Numbered from the stretch's first letter, positions 52,828 through 61,393 are shown. The stretch: DNA of 64,000 nt from Dorea_D hominis (GCF_014287705.1 NZ_JACOOY010000005.1:124001-188000), one strand, 5' to 3'. Numbers and translations are program-made. The notes: a model not told the origin generated them from the sequence alone.

Positions 52828-53364
52828 ATGGATATATTAATTATTGTGGATATGCAGAATGACTTTATTGACGGTGCACTTGGAACGAAAGAAGCAAAAG
52901 CGATTGTACCAGATGTTGTAAAAAAAATTAAAGACTTTGACGGTGAAATTATTTATACGAGAGACACCCATGAAGAGAATTATCTGGATACACAGGAAGG
53001 CAGGAATCTTCCGGTAGCACATTGTATCCGTGGTACAAAAGGCTGGGAGATTTGCCCGCAGTTAGAGGCGCTTCGCAGTGAAAATGACATTGTGATCGAT
53101 AAGCCGACATTTGGAAGCATGGAGCTGGGAGAACTGTTAAAGAAAAAAGATGAAGAGCTGCGTGGAAATGGCATGGATGGGATTACATCGATTACGCTTG
53201 TCGGACTTTGCACAGATATCTGTGTGATTTCAAATGCAATGATCAGCAAAGCCGCATTGCCGGAAGTGCCGGTATATGTTGACAAAGACTGTTGTGCCGG
53301 AGTGACAACAGACAGTCATGAGACAGCGCTGGCAGCTATGCGGATGTGCCAGATCAAATGCTAG
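52828..53364 (+). CDS. isochorismatase-family cysteine hydrolase, nicotinamidase-like
   Basis: 178 residues. The catalytic triad is D8 (VDMQNDF), Lys in DKPTFGS and Cys in GLCTDICV. A possible metal site is TRDTHEEN with a later His in PVAHC, as in nicotinamidase PncA. Nicotinamide is a likely substrate but this is inferred. TAAGGAGG precedes the ATG. Its leader contains hairpin copy B. Confidence 0.82.
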   Translation: MDILIIVDMQNDFIDGALGTKEAKAIVPDVVKKIKDFDGEIIYTRDTHEENYLDTQEGRNLPVAHCIRGTKGWEICPQLEALRSENDIVIDKPTFGSMELGELLKKKDEELRGNGMDGITSITLVGLCTDICVISNAMISKAALPEVPVYVDKDCCAGVTTDSHETALAAMRMCQIKC

Positions 53365-53382
53365 AAGAATTATCTGTAAGAA

Positions 53383-53862
53383 TTATTCCGGATAAACGAG
53401 ACGATCATCGGTAATGTGATCCAGAACTTCTGTCAGATATTTCTTTGCGAGGTAATTTGCCATTGGAAGGTTCATATCCAGATAATTGCCGCAGTCTCTT
53501 GCCGCCGCACCAGGAACTTCATCGTTAAAATCTGCGATAAACCGGAACATTTCGCAGATGAGTGGAACGATTTCCTTAGAAGTAAGCTCTCCGGCAAGGA
53601 TCAAATAGAATCCGGTACGGCATCCCATTGGTCCGAAATAAATAGTCTGATCTTTGTAAGTTGGATGATTGCGAAGAAATGTCGCACCGAGATGCTCGAT
53701 CGTGTGAACTTCCGCTGTGTTCATAACTGGTTCTTTGTTCGGTGTTGTCATGCGAAGATCAAAAGTTGTGAGTGGGTTACCGTTTACATGATCGATACGC
53801 GATACATAGATACCCGGTTTTAATTTCAGATGATTAATTGTAAAACTTGTTACTTTTTCCAT
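53383..53862 (-). CDS. luxS: S-ribosylhomocysteine lyase LuxS
   Basis: 159 residues from the ATG at 53862, with AGGAGG 11 bases upstream. The zinc site is H53-x-x-E-H57 (VHTIEHLGATFLRNH) with a later Cys, and GPMGCRTGFY holds the catalytic Cys. It splits S-ribosylhomocysteine into homocysteine and the AI-2 precursor, feeding homocysteine to MetH. Convergent with the isochorismatase-family gene. Confidence 0.97.
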   Translation of the reverse strand: MEKVTSFTINHLKLKPGIYVSRIDHVNGNPLTTFDLRMTTPNKEPVMNTAEVHTIEHLGATFLRNHPTYKDQTIYFGPMGCRTGFYLILAGELTSKEIVPLICEMFRFIADFNDEVPGAAARDCGNYLDMNLPMANYLAKKYLTEVLDHITDDRLVYPE

Positions 53863-53898
53863 AATGTGAATATCCTCCTGTTTCAATGATTCTGTAAG

Positions 53899-53927
53899 AG
53901 TATAGCATTTTTATGGAAGAGTAGCAA
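53899..53927 (-). promoter_or_regulatory. luxS promoter
   Basis: On the minus strand: TTGCTA (53927-53922), 17-base spacer, TATACT (53904-53899) with TGC before it, an extended -10. Confidence 0.7.
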
Positions 53928-53947
53928 ATATTTTAAGACTTTTGCTT

Positions 53948-54002
53948 TTGACAGGATACAGACATGTGCAACAGCACATGAGTGAGAAGATGTCGCTGTC
54001 AA
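53948..54002 (+). other. structured stretch before the phosphoglycerate-mutase-like gene
   Basis: TTGACAG (53948-53954) is complementary to CTGTCAA (53996-54002), and inside it CATGTGC pairs with GCACATG around loop AACA. TTGACA alone would be a good -35, but no matching -10 stands 16-18 bases on. It may be a small RNA fold in the leader; function unknown. Confidence 0.4.
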
Positions 54003-54039
54003 GTGCAGTGGACATGAGATATATAAGGAGTTTTAGAGG

Positions 54040-54669
54040 ATGGAATTATATTTGGTGAGACATGGAGAGACAGAGTGGAATAAAGAGCGTAGGCTGCAGG
54101 GACAGGCGGATATCGCTTTAGATGATTTTGGCAGACAACTGGCAGTGGAAACAGGAGAAGCGCTTCAGGACATACCATTTGATGTATGTTTTACAAGCCC
54201 TTTAAAAAGAGCGAAAGAGACGGCTGAACTTATCCTTGCGGGGAAAGATGTGCCGATCATAGAAGATAAACGGATTATAGAGATGGGATTCGCAGAGTAC
54301 GAAGGAAAATGCTGCGCAGAAGAAGGATGGGATCTTCCGGAATCTTTCAGAGCATTTTTTAATGATCCGGTTGGTTTCAAGCCTGCACAGGGCGGCGAAG
54401 ATTTTCTGGCAGTGAAAAAACGTACCGGCGCATTTCTGGACTGGCTGATACATGCACCGGAATATGCGCGTAAATGTGTACTGCTTACCACCCATGGTGT
54501 AGCGCTTGCAGGGCTTATGAATAATATTAAGAATCAGCCGCTGGAAGCATACTGGGATATTGGTGTACATAAAAACTGTGCAGTAACAAAAGTAGAAGTG
54601 CAGGATGGCGTTGCCCGGATTATTTATGAGAACCGGACATTTTACAAAGAAGAGGTGAAGAATTGGTAG
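54040..54669 (+). CDS. histidine phosphatase family protein
   Basis: 209 residues. The phosphohistidine motif is LVRHGETEWN; SPLKRAKETAELI and LTTHGVALAGLM complete the active site. Substrate may be a small phosphorylated metabolite; phosphoglycerate mutase is a common label but not shown. AAGGAG precedes the ATG. The next small ORF begins directly after its stop. Confidence 0.88.
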   Translation: MELYLVRHGETEWNKERRLQGQADIALDDFGRQLAVETGEALQDIPFDVCFTSPLKRAKETAELILAGKDVPIIEDKRIIEMGFAEYEGKCCAEEGWDLPESFRAFFNDPVGFKPAQGGEDFLAVKKRTGAFLDWLIHAPEYARKCVLLTTHGVALAGLMNNIKNQPLEAYWDIGVHKNCAVTKVEVQDGVARIIYENRTFYKEEVKNW

Positions 54670-54819
54670 ATGAAGAGTATAATAATAACATCATGGGTGA
54701 CATTCGCATGTCTATGCTATATGGCAGTAACAGAAGGATTAGACTTGATTCTGGGAATAGCATTGCTGACTAATATTATAAGCAATATAATCAACATAAT
54801 ATACTTGAAAAAGGAGTAG
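54670..54819 (+). CDS. small membrane protein of 49 residues, unknown
   Basis: ATG at 54670 directly follows the previous stop codon; TAG at 54817-54819. Two hydrophobic segments (ITSWVTFACLCYMAV and a long Ile/Leu-rich one, residues 24-46) and a charged KKE end. GAGGTG lies 12 bases upstream. It ends at a terminator, so it is the last gene of the unit. No family recognised. Confidence 0.55.
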   Translation: MKSIIITSWVTFACLCYMAVTEGLDLILGIALLTNIISNIINIIYLKKE

Positions 54820-54848
54820 GAGAGGACGACTAGGGTTCTCTCTTTTTT
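54818..54848 (+). terminator. terminator after the small membrane protein
   Basis: GAGAGGAC (54820-54827) pairs with GTTCTCTC (54835-54842; one G-U), then six T. Confidence 0.85.
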
Positions 54849-54998
54849 ATTACAGTTTGTATTAATAAAATCGCAATAAATATTAAGAATAGCTACCAGC
54901 TTTCGGTTTTATAAGAATTATTCAAATGATTAAAGAGAAGAATTAAGGGAATCTTAAAGGAATTTTCAGAAAATATGTCATAAATTGAAGCATGGATT

Positions 54999-55007
54999 TG
55001 TTATAAT
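54999..55007 (+). promoter_or_regulatory. extended -10 promoter of the unknown membrane-protein pair
   Basis: TGTTATAAT with no good -35. The preceding 150 bases are AT-rich with no gene seen. Confidence 0.5.
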
Positions 55008-55029
55008 GAGAAAAAGGAGGGAAAAGCCT

Positions 55030-55548
55030 ATGAAAAAATCAGATAAAATTTTTGCAAGAACAAAAGAGAGCATACTGCTTATTGTTTTACTGGTGCTTTG
55101 TATTCCGAAAGTTGTCTATGCTGATTCTTCCTGGATATGGTTTACAACGACGGCACCATATCAGCTATTGCCATTTGTAGCTGTGCTGACAATTGTGATC
55201 GAATATTTGATGATTAAAAATATTTTACATATTCAGAATAAAAAAAGAGTGCTGATCGCTGTCTGTATATCAAATCTCGTATCTTTTATGGTGCCGTATT
55301 TTGCCACTTATTATCAAGATGGAGTATATGAAACGATAAAACAGACATTTGAATCGATGGATTTTTATACCATTAACAGTGCATACCTGTTCCTGACGCT
55401 GATCATAGAATGTCCGATTGTTTATGCAATTGTGCAGGATGAAATTCATGATAAAAAGAAGAGCCTCGGTGTGATTGCGGCTGCGAATGTTGTAACTACT
55501 GTAATGGTCGCTGCAATCGAGCGAATCGCGTGCAGAGGAAGCTGGTAA
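55030..55548 (+). CDS. multi-spanning membrane protein, unknown
   Basis: 172 residues from the ATG at 55030 (AGGAGG nine bases upstream). An N-terminal signal-like helix ends in VVYADSS, a likely cleavage point, followed by about four membrane helices. Ends in ERIACRGSW. No family recognised. Followed 12 bases later by a gene for an exported protein, and they probably work together. Confidence 0.75.
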   Translation: MKKSDKIFARTKESILLIVLLVLCIPKVVYADSSWIWFTTTAPYQLLPFVAVLTIVIEYLMIKNILHIQNKKRVLIAVCISNLVSFMVPYFATYYQDGVYETIKQTFESMDFYTINSAYLFLTLIIECPIVYAIVQDEIHDKKKSLGVIAAANVVTTVMVAAIERIACRGSW

Positions 55549-55560
55549 GGAGGAAAAAAG

Positions 55561-56061
55561 ATGAAGAAAAGTAAAATTTCACAGTGTGTAGTAGTTGTCG
55601 TATGTCTGGCAATTGTAATGTATGCAGGAATTGGATGGAATCATTTTACGACATGTAAGATTCATATTACATATAATGGAAAAGAGATTAAGGATGTAAA
55701 TGTTGTAAAGGTAGAAGTTGTCAGAGATTCGGGAAAACCGGTTAAATCTACATGGATGAAGAAAAGTCCGGATAAAATTAAGTTGCTTAACTGGGACAAA
55801 GATGCAACGGAATATCAATATTTTGTCAGTATTCCCAAAGATGCTCTTGGGAAAGGTGTTCCGGAACAAGTATATGAGATGAGTTATTATATAGCAGATG
55901 AAATGCAGTGTGCAGCGATTACCTGGAATGCTGATATTGTAAATGAGAATGGTGTCTGGAAAGCAAATTATAATGTAAAATACAGAGAACCGAAATGGGG
56001 CGACACCTATAAGAAGAAAGTAAAGAATGGAACGGATTCAGGGTTCGTGATTGGAATTTAG
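55561..56061 (+). CDS. exported or membrane-anchored protein, unknown
   Basis: 166 residues. One N-terminal hydrophobic helix (about 8-25), then an extracytoplasmic beta-rich domain beginning TTCKIHITYNGKEIKDV. No lipobox. AAGGAGGAAA precedes the ATG. No family recognised; paired with the upstream membrane protein. Confidence 0.75.
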   Translation: MKKSKISQCVVVVVCLAIVMYAGIGWNHFTTCKIHITYNGKEIKDVNVVKVEVVRDSGKPVKSTWMKKSPDKIKLLNWDKDATEYQYFVSIPKDALGKGVPEQVYEMSYYIADEMQCAAITWNADIVNENGVWKANYNVKYREPKWGDTYKKKVKNGTDSGFVIGI

Positions 56062-56084
56062 AGCAAATTAAAAAAGATTCGTGA

Positions 56085-56540
56085 TGGGACATTAGAGAAA
56101 AGAACGGAATCCAGAGTTATGTTTGGATTTTCAGTGATTATCATACAACATATAAAGGTGCAGATAATTTCTTCCAGATACTTCAATATGCGGAAGCAAA
56201 TTTTAAAAATAATGCCTATAGAACCTGCCACTGGCAGATTCCTACGGATGCTATGGCAACTAAAATACAGCTGCTGATTGGCTGGATCTGCAATACAACA
56301 GACTTTTATTTTTGGGGAAAAGATGCTGTGGTTGAAGAATTACAGAAGAACAACGAATGTATGATTGAGGAATTGTACAGGAAGATGCCTGAGAAAGAGG
56401 AAGTACTTTATTTTTATTATGCTATACATAAGCCGGGAAAATGTGAGAAACAGATAAAAGAAAAATTAAAACAAATAGGTACGCAGATGTTTCCTACAGA
56501 ATTAGAAGCAGATTGCTATTTTAGATTTTCAGATAGATAA
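56085..56540 (+). pseudogene. remnant of an unknown protein gene, start lost
   Basis: This frame is open from a TGA at 56082 to the stop at 56540 (151 residues), but its only early ATG is at 56253. The residues before that ATG (SYVWIFSDYHTTYKGADNFF) look like real protein. The neighbouring frame around 56066-56110 also looks coding, so a frameshift or truncation is likely. A 95-residue product from 56253 remains possible but has no ribosome site. Confidence 0.4.
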
Positions 56541-56565
56541 TTGTAAATTAGATACAGACTGGCGG

Positions 56566-56707
56566 GTTGCCGTATCCCCAACAAGCTAATGAGATGTGAT
56601 ATCCCTATATAAACAATAGAACTGTAAGGGGTATGTTTGACGTATCTCAAACAAGCTGATATAAACTAAAAAGGATCTCTAACAAGTTAAAAGAAAACGC
56701 TAACAAG
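56566..56707 (+). repeat. iterated AACAAG-containing repeats
   Basis: GTATCCCCAACAAGCTAATG (near 56572) and GTATCTCAAACAAGCTGATA (near 56642) are related units 70 bases apart, followed by two more AACAAG motifs near 56681 and 56703. They fill the gap between the broken gene and the ABC-F terminator. Function unknown. Confidence 0.4.
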
Positions 56708-56710
56708 ACA

Positions 56711-56742
56711 TAACAAAAGAGGATCGCAAAAATGCGATCCTC
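56711..56742 (-). terminator. terminator of the ABC-F gene
   Basis: Perfect 10-base stem GAGGATCGCA/TGCGATCCTC; on the minus strand it is followed by TTTTGTTA. Confidence 0.85.
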
Positions 56743-56752
56743 ACGGAGCTGT

Positions 56753-58384
56753 TTAGTTGTCTTCTTCCTGAACAGTGTAAGTCTGTCTCTTTCTTGCCAT
56801 CTCGTCATTTTCAAGGTACTCATCGTAAGTAGTAATCTTGTCGATGAGCTTTCCGCCCGGAACAATCTCCATGATACGGTTGGCAGTTGTCTGGACAATC
56901 TGGTGGTCACGGCAAGAGAACAGGATAACGCCAGAAAACTTGGTCATACCTGTATTCAGTGCAGTGATCGATTCCATATCCAAGTGGTTAGTCGGCTCGT
57001 CAAACATCAGCACATTTGCACCGGAAATCATCATCTTGGAAAGCAGACAGCGCACCTTCTCTCCACCGGATAATACTTTTACACGTTTCACACCGTCATC
57101 ACCGGCGAACAACATGCGTCCGAGAAAACCACGTACATAAGTAGCATCTTTCTCTTCAGAATACTGAGTCAGCCATTCAACGATCGTATAATCGTTGTCA
57201 AATTCTTCTCCGCTGTCTAATGGGAAATATGCCTGTGTGGTAGTGATTCCCCATTTATAAGTTCCCTCATCCGGTTCCATGTTACCGGCGAGAATTTCGA
57301 ACAAAGTGGTTTTGGCAAGCTCATTACCGCCAACGAAAGCAACTTTGTCATCACGGTTCAGTGTAAAGGAAATGTTATCCAGAACTTTTTCACCGTCGAT
57401 GGTCTTGCTTAAGCCTTCTACAGACAGAACTTCATTACCAATCTCGCGGTTTGGACGGAAATCAATGTAAGGATATTTTCTGCTGGACGGCTGGATATCG
57501 TCAAGCTGGATTTTCTCCAGTGCACGTTTTCTGGATGTCGCCTGCTTGGATTTGGAAGCGTTAGCGCTGAATCGGGAAATAAATTCCTGCAATTCTTTGA
57601 TTTTCTCTTCCTTCTTCTTGTTGGCTTCTTTCATCTGACGGATCAGAAGCTGGCTGGATTCATACCAGAAATCATAGTTACCGGCATACAGTTTGATTTT
57701 TCCATAGTCGATATCTGCGATCTGTGTGCAGACTTTATTCAGGAAATAACGGTCATGGGATACAACGATGACTGTATTGTCGAATCCGATCAGGAATTCT
57801 TCCAGCCATGCGATCGCATCCAGGTCTAGGTGGTTGGTCGGCTCGTCGAGGAGCAGGATATCCGGGTTGCCGAATAATGCCTGTGCGAGAAGCACTTTGA
57901 CTTTCTCAGGACCTGCAAGATTTTTCATTGTCTCATAGTGAAGTTCTGTCCCGATTCCAAGACCATTTAATAAAGTAGAAGCGTCAGACTCAGCTTCCCA
58001 TCCGTTCATGGAAGCAAATTCAGCTTCTAATTCACTTGCCTTGATACCATCTTCATCAGTGAAATCTTCTTTCGCGTAGATGGCTTCCTTTTCTTTCATG
58101 ATTTCGTACAATCGAGCATTTCCCATCATGACCGTATCCAGTACCGGAAATTCATCGTATTTGAAATGATCCTGCTGCAGGAAAGAAAGACGCTCACCCG
58201 GAGTGATGATGACTTCTCCCTTGCTTGGTTCAAGCTGTCCGGATAAAATCTTAAGAAAAGTAGATTTACCGGCTCCATTTGCACCAATCAGACCATAACA
58301 GTTGCCTTCTGTAAATTTGATATTTACATCTTCAAATAATGCTTTTTTACCCACACGCAGTGTAATATTGCTTGTGCTGATCAT
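56753..58384 (-). CDS. ABC-F family ATPase, YbiT-like
   Basis: 543 residues, two ABC domains and no membrane part. Close in layout to E. coli YbiT, with the shared FISRFSANASKSKQATSRKR linker. ABC-F proteins act on the ribosome; the precise role is unknown. Domain 1 has Walker A GANGAGKS and SHDRYF but an unusual LAGPEK signature. Domain 2 has LSGGEK, but its Walker A reads GGNELAKTT (Ala for Gly) and the H-loop reads SCRDHQ instead of SHD. AAGGAGAAT precedes the ATG. Confidence 0.9.
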   Translation of the reverse strand: MISTSNITLRVGKKALFEDVNIKFTEGNCYGLIGANGAGKSTFLKILSGQLEPSKGEVIITPGERLSFLQQDHFKYDEFPVLDTVMMGNARLYEIMKEKEAIYAKEDFTDEDGIKASELEAEFASMNGWEAESDASTLLNGLGIGTELHYETMKNLAGPEKVKVLLAQALFGNPDILLLDEPTNHLDLDAIAWLEEFLIGFDNTVIVVSHDRYFLNKVCTQIADIDYGKIKLYAGNYDFWYESSQLLIRQMKEANKKKEEKIKELQEFISRFSANASKSKQATSRKRALEKIQLDDIQPSSRKYPYIDFRPNREIGNEVLSVEGLSKTIDGEKVLDNISFTLNRDDKVAFVGGNELAKTTLFEILAGNMEPDEGTYKWGITTTQAYFPLDSGEEFDNDYTIVEWLTQYSEEKDATYVRGFLGRMLFAGDDGVKRVKVLSGGEKVRCLLSKMMISGANVLMFDEPTNHLDMESITALNTGMTKFSGVILFSCRDHQIVQTTANRIMEIVPGGKLIDKITTYDEYLENDEMARKRQTYTVQEEDN

Positions 58385-58565
58385 ATTTTACATTCTCCTT
58401 GTTATTTTGATTATCTTCTTATTATTAATTTCATTGCATACAAAGCCTATCTTATCAGAGTTGGTGGAAAATGGCAAGGAAATTTAAGCTGGACGCAGAG
58501 GTTGTTTTTCGGGTTTGTTGTCGCATAGGGGTTACGTTTCCTGAAAAATCATGTTATGATAAGCA

Positions 58566-58833
58566 GTAACCGAAATATCATAGAACATACAGGTTGATGA
58601 TATTGAGACAGGATAGTAACTGGAAATGCTATAGATATACTGGTTTACAGAAGGGATGATATTAAAACAGACTGCAACTGGAAGTGCTATAGAATATACA
58701 GATTTACAGAAGTAATGATATTAAGACAGACCGCAACTGGAAATGTTATAGAATATACAGGGCAAGAGAAGTCTGCTATTAAGACAGGCTGTAATCAGAA
58801 ATACTATAGAGCATAGAAGGTGACAGAATCGAG
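58566..58833 (+). repeat. degenerate tandem repeat, period about 58 bases
   Basis: Five imperfect units begin near 58566, 58616, 58674, 58733 and 58791. Shared parts are G(C/T)AACTGGAAATG, CTATAGAATATACAG, ACAGAAG and GATATTAAGACAG. The first unit is about 8 bases short and the last runs into the patatin gene leader. Not CRISPR: units are adjacent with no unique spacers. Confidence 0.75.
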
Positions 58834-58861
58834 CTATATAAAGAAAAGGAGCGTGGAATTT

Positions 58862-59719
58862 ATGATAAATGGAACACTTGTATTAGAAGGCGGAGCTACG
58901 AGAGGTGTATTTACATCAGGAGCACTGGATTATCTTATGGAGAAAGATCAGTATTTTTCTCATGTGATCGGTGTATCGGCAGGCTCCTGCAATGCGGTGG
59001 ACTATGTGTCGAAACAGCCGGGACGCACAAGAGACTGCATGATTCATAAAGATAAAGAGTATAGCTATTATTATGGCTTTCGTGAGTTTATCAAAGAGAA
59101 GAGTATTCTGGATATGGACATGGTATTTGACAAATATCCGAAGGAAATCTTCCCGTTTGATTATGAGACATATTTCGCATCAGATATGACATGCGAAATT
59201 GTGACAGTAAACTGTGAGACAGGAAAAGCAGAATACATGACGGAAGATCATGATTTTGACAGACTGATGAAGATTTGCCGTGCATCCAGCAGTATGCCGC
59301 TTGTATCTCCGATTGTAAATATTGACGAAGTTCCGTATCTGGACGGTGGAATTGCGGATTCCATTCCGCTACGCCGTGCGATGGAGCTTGGCAATAAGAA
59401 GATTGTTCTGATACTGACAAGGAATCCAGGCTACCGAAAGAAACCAATTTCCAAAGGAATGGCAGGAATTTACCGGAAAGCATATAAGAAATATCCAAAT
59501 CTGGTGCGAGCAGCGATCCGCAGAAATCATGTATATAATCAGACAATGGAGCATGTAGAGAAACTGGAAGAAGAAGGAAAGATTTTCGTGCTTCGCCCAC
59601 TGATCCCGACAGTTTCCCGTCTGGAGAAAGACTATGATACATTGATGAATTTCTATAATCATGGCTATAAGCTGATGGAAAAACAGTACGATGCAATGAT
59701 GAAATATCTGGAGGAATAA
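58862..59719 (+). CDS. patatin-like phospholipase
   Basis: 285 residues from the ATG at 58862 (AAAAGGAGCG upstream). Glycine-rich oxyanion loop GGATRGVFTSG, nucleophile elbow GVSAGS and the Asp dyad member DGGIAD. Hydrolyses lipid acyl esters; natural substrate unknown. The HD-domain gene follows after one base, so they are one unit. The tandem repeats lie directly upstream. Confidence 0.9.
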   Translation: MINGTLVLEGGATRGVFTSGALDYLMEKDQYFSHVIGVSAGSCNAVDYVSKQPGRTRDCMIHKDKEYSYYYGFREFIKEKSILDMDMVFDKYPKEIFPFDYETYFASDMTCEIVTVNCETGKAEYMTEDHDFDRLMKICRASSSMPLVSPIVNIDEVPYLDGGIADSIPLRRAMELGNKKIVLILTRNPGYRKKPISKGMAGIYRKAYKKYPNLVRAAIRRNHVYNQTMEHVEKLEEEGKIFVLRPLIPTVSRLEKDYDTLMNFYNHGYKLMEKQYDAMMKYLEE

Positions 59720-59720
59720 A

Positions 59721-60335
59721 ATGGATCAGAGAAGTCTGTTAGAATTTATGACGATTGCGGAGAAATTAAAATGTAATCTCCGCCATTCTTGTACGAGCAG
59801 CGGACGTCCGGAGAGTGTGGCTGAGCATACGTTTCGACTGATAATGTTTGCGTGGCTTGTGGAGGATGCATTTCCAGAGTGTGACAGTGACCGCGTTATG
59901 AAAATGTGTCTGTTGCATGATATGGGAGAAGCAGTGACAGGAGATGTTCCGGCATTTGAGAAGAAAGAAGAAGACCGGATGACAGAGAAGGATGCGATTT
60001 ATCAGATTGCAGAAGTGCTGCCGGATAAAAAACGAAAAGAATTTCTTATGCTTCTTGAAGAACTGGAAGCAAGTGAGACGATGGAAGCGAAGATTGTGCA
60101 TGCTTTAGATAAGATGGAAGCTATAATCCAGCACAATGAAGCGTCGATTGATACGTGGCTGCCACTGGAGTATGATCTGCAGCTGACTTATGGGCAGGAG
60201 CAGGCAAAAGTACATCCTTATCTGGAACGGATGCGGGAACTGATACGTCAGGATACGTTGGATAAGATTGACGCTGCTGTAGATGAAGCACTGGATGAAC
60301 AGATGGGGCTGCAGGATAAAAAAGGGTTTCTATAA
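59721..60335 (+). CDS. HD-domain phosphohydrolase, YfbR/HDDC2-like
   Basis: 204 residues. Metal ligands: H (SVAEHTFR), HD (LLHDMGEAVTGD) and D (ALDKMEA). Relatives are 5'-deoxynucleotidases. The start is one base after the patatin stop, with GGAGG upstream. Confidence 0.85.
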   Translation: MDQRSLLEFMTIAEKLKCNLRHSCTSSGRPESVAEHTFRLIMFAWLVEDAFPECDSDRVMKMCLLHDMGEAVTGDVPAFEKKEEDRMTEKDAIYQIAEVLPDKKRKEFLMLLEELEASETMEAKIVHALDKMEAIIQHNEASIDTWLPLEYDLQLTYGQEQAKVHPYLERMRELIRQDTLDKIDAAVDEALDEQMGLQDKKGFL

Positions 60336-60458
60336 AATGTAATGTGAAAATAATCTTGCAGAAGAGAAAAATGTAACGTGAAAGTAACTATGTAAGAGAT
60401 ACACTATAAAGTAATAACATAAGATAAGAAAGATATAAGATAATATTAAGATAAGAGA

Positions 60459-60505
60459 AGAGTACTGCAAAATAGAAGAGATATTCTAATTGCAATACTC
60501 TTTTG
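60459..60505 (+). terminator. bidirectional terminator between the HD gene and truA
   Basis: AGAGTACTGCAA pairs with TTGCAATACTCT (one mismatch); T run on the plus side and, on the opposite strand, TCTCTT after the stem. The remainder of the gap is AT-rich with repeated AAGATA and no gene. Confidence 0.75.
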
Positions 60506-60523
60506 GTGTTTAAGTCTCCAGAA

Positions 60524-61300
60524 CTATATCTCGCCCATCGTTGGTGCATTGCCGACCGGTGCAGCATATTCAATATCCTGCAGATATAATCCTTTCGGAT
60601 CGCACGGGGCACTTGCATCGGCAGTGCCGTCAAAGATTGCATCGATATCATCAAGACTTCGTGTGCCAAAACCGATATCCAGAAGTGTACCGATAATGAT
60701 ACGCGCCATGTTATGAAGAAAATCATCGGCGCGGAGTGTGATCTGCATTTCTTCGATATCGTCATAAATCTCAATGTTTGTAACTTCACGGACAGTAGAT
60801 TTGGTCTTCTTAACGGTTGAAAAATTCTTGAAATCATGTTTGCCGATCAAGTGCAGGGCAGCCTGCTGCATGCGTTTCTTGTCCGGAATCTTATAGCAGT
60901 GGTAAGTTGTCTTGCGGTCGAATACACTCGGCACATCGGAAATCGTCATGCGGTATACATAAGTCTTGTATCTGGCATTCAACTGTGCATGGAAACGGTC
61001 ATCGACTTCCTCTACATCTGTAATCGCGATATCCATTGGAAGATAGCGGTTCAGATAATGTTTGATATCCTGTACATCCATCGTGCTCTCAGTCTTGAAG
61101 TTGACAATCTGTGCATAGGCGTGCACACCAACTTCTGTACGGCATCCACAGTAGAGATCCACAACAAATTCACCGGTCATCTTCCGCAGAACTTCCTGAA
61201 TCTTATTGAAAATTGTATTGCTCGATTCATTTTTGCCAAGTCTTGTCCAACCCTGATAACGGCTGCCATCGTATTCTATCGTAAGTTTTATATTTCTCAT
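60524..61300 (-). CDS. truA: TruA-family tRNA pseudouridine synthase with Asp-to-Glu change
   Basis: 258 residues, normal TruA length. The active-site motif, normally GRTDxGVHA, reads CRTEVGVHA: codon GAA at 61133-61135, residue E56, where the catalytic Asp is otherwise invariant. Other TruA landmarks remain (IEYDGSRYQGW, RYKTYVYR, DFLHNMARIIIGTLLDIG). It is probably a second TruA paralogue; the usual truA lies in the ribosomal-protein region of Firmicutes, outside this window. AAGGAG precedes the ATG. Confidence 0.88.
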   Translation of the reverse strand: MRNIKLTIEYDGSRYQGWTRLGKNESSNTIFNKIQEVLRKMTGEFVVDLYCGCRTEVGVHAYAQIVNFKTESTMDVQDIKHYLNRYLPMDIAITDVEEVDDRFHAQLNARYKTYVYRMTISDVPSVFDRKTTYHCYKIPDKKRMQQAALHLIGKHDFKNFSTVKKTKSTVREVTNIEIYDDIEEMQITLRADDFLHNMARIIIGTLLDIGFGTRSLDDIDAIFDGTADASAPCDPKGLYLQDIEYAAPVGNAPTMGEI

Positions 61301-61349
61301 GTTTAAATGCTCCTTTTGTATGCTTGTAGTGTTAGTATAACAAATCTTG

Positions 61350-61358
61350 TGGTATAAT
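61350..61358 (+). promoter_or_regulatory. extended -10 promoter of the thioesterase gene
   Basis: TGGTATAAT; -35 not clear. It lies in the 90-base gap shared with truA. Confidence 0.5.
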
Positions 61359-61393
61359 AAAAGACACGAAAATAAGAAAGAGAAGATTATTTT

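Noticed and set aside
56082..56084. In-frame TGA read as selenocysteine in the broken gene
   Set aside because: No selenocysteine-like context or family; a lost start or frameshift explains it better.
58566..58833. CRISPR array
   Set aside because: Units are degenerate and contiguous, without constant-length unique spacers or cas genes.
60388..60837. 149-codon minus-strand ORF over the truA end
   Set aside because: It is in another frame of truA and runs through the terminator and AT-rich gap.
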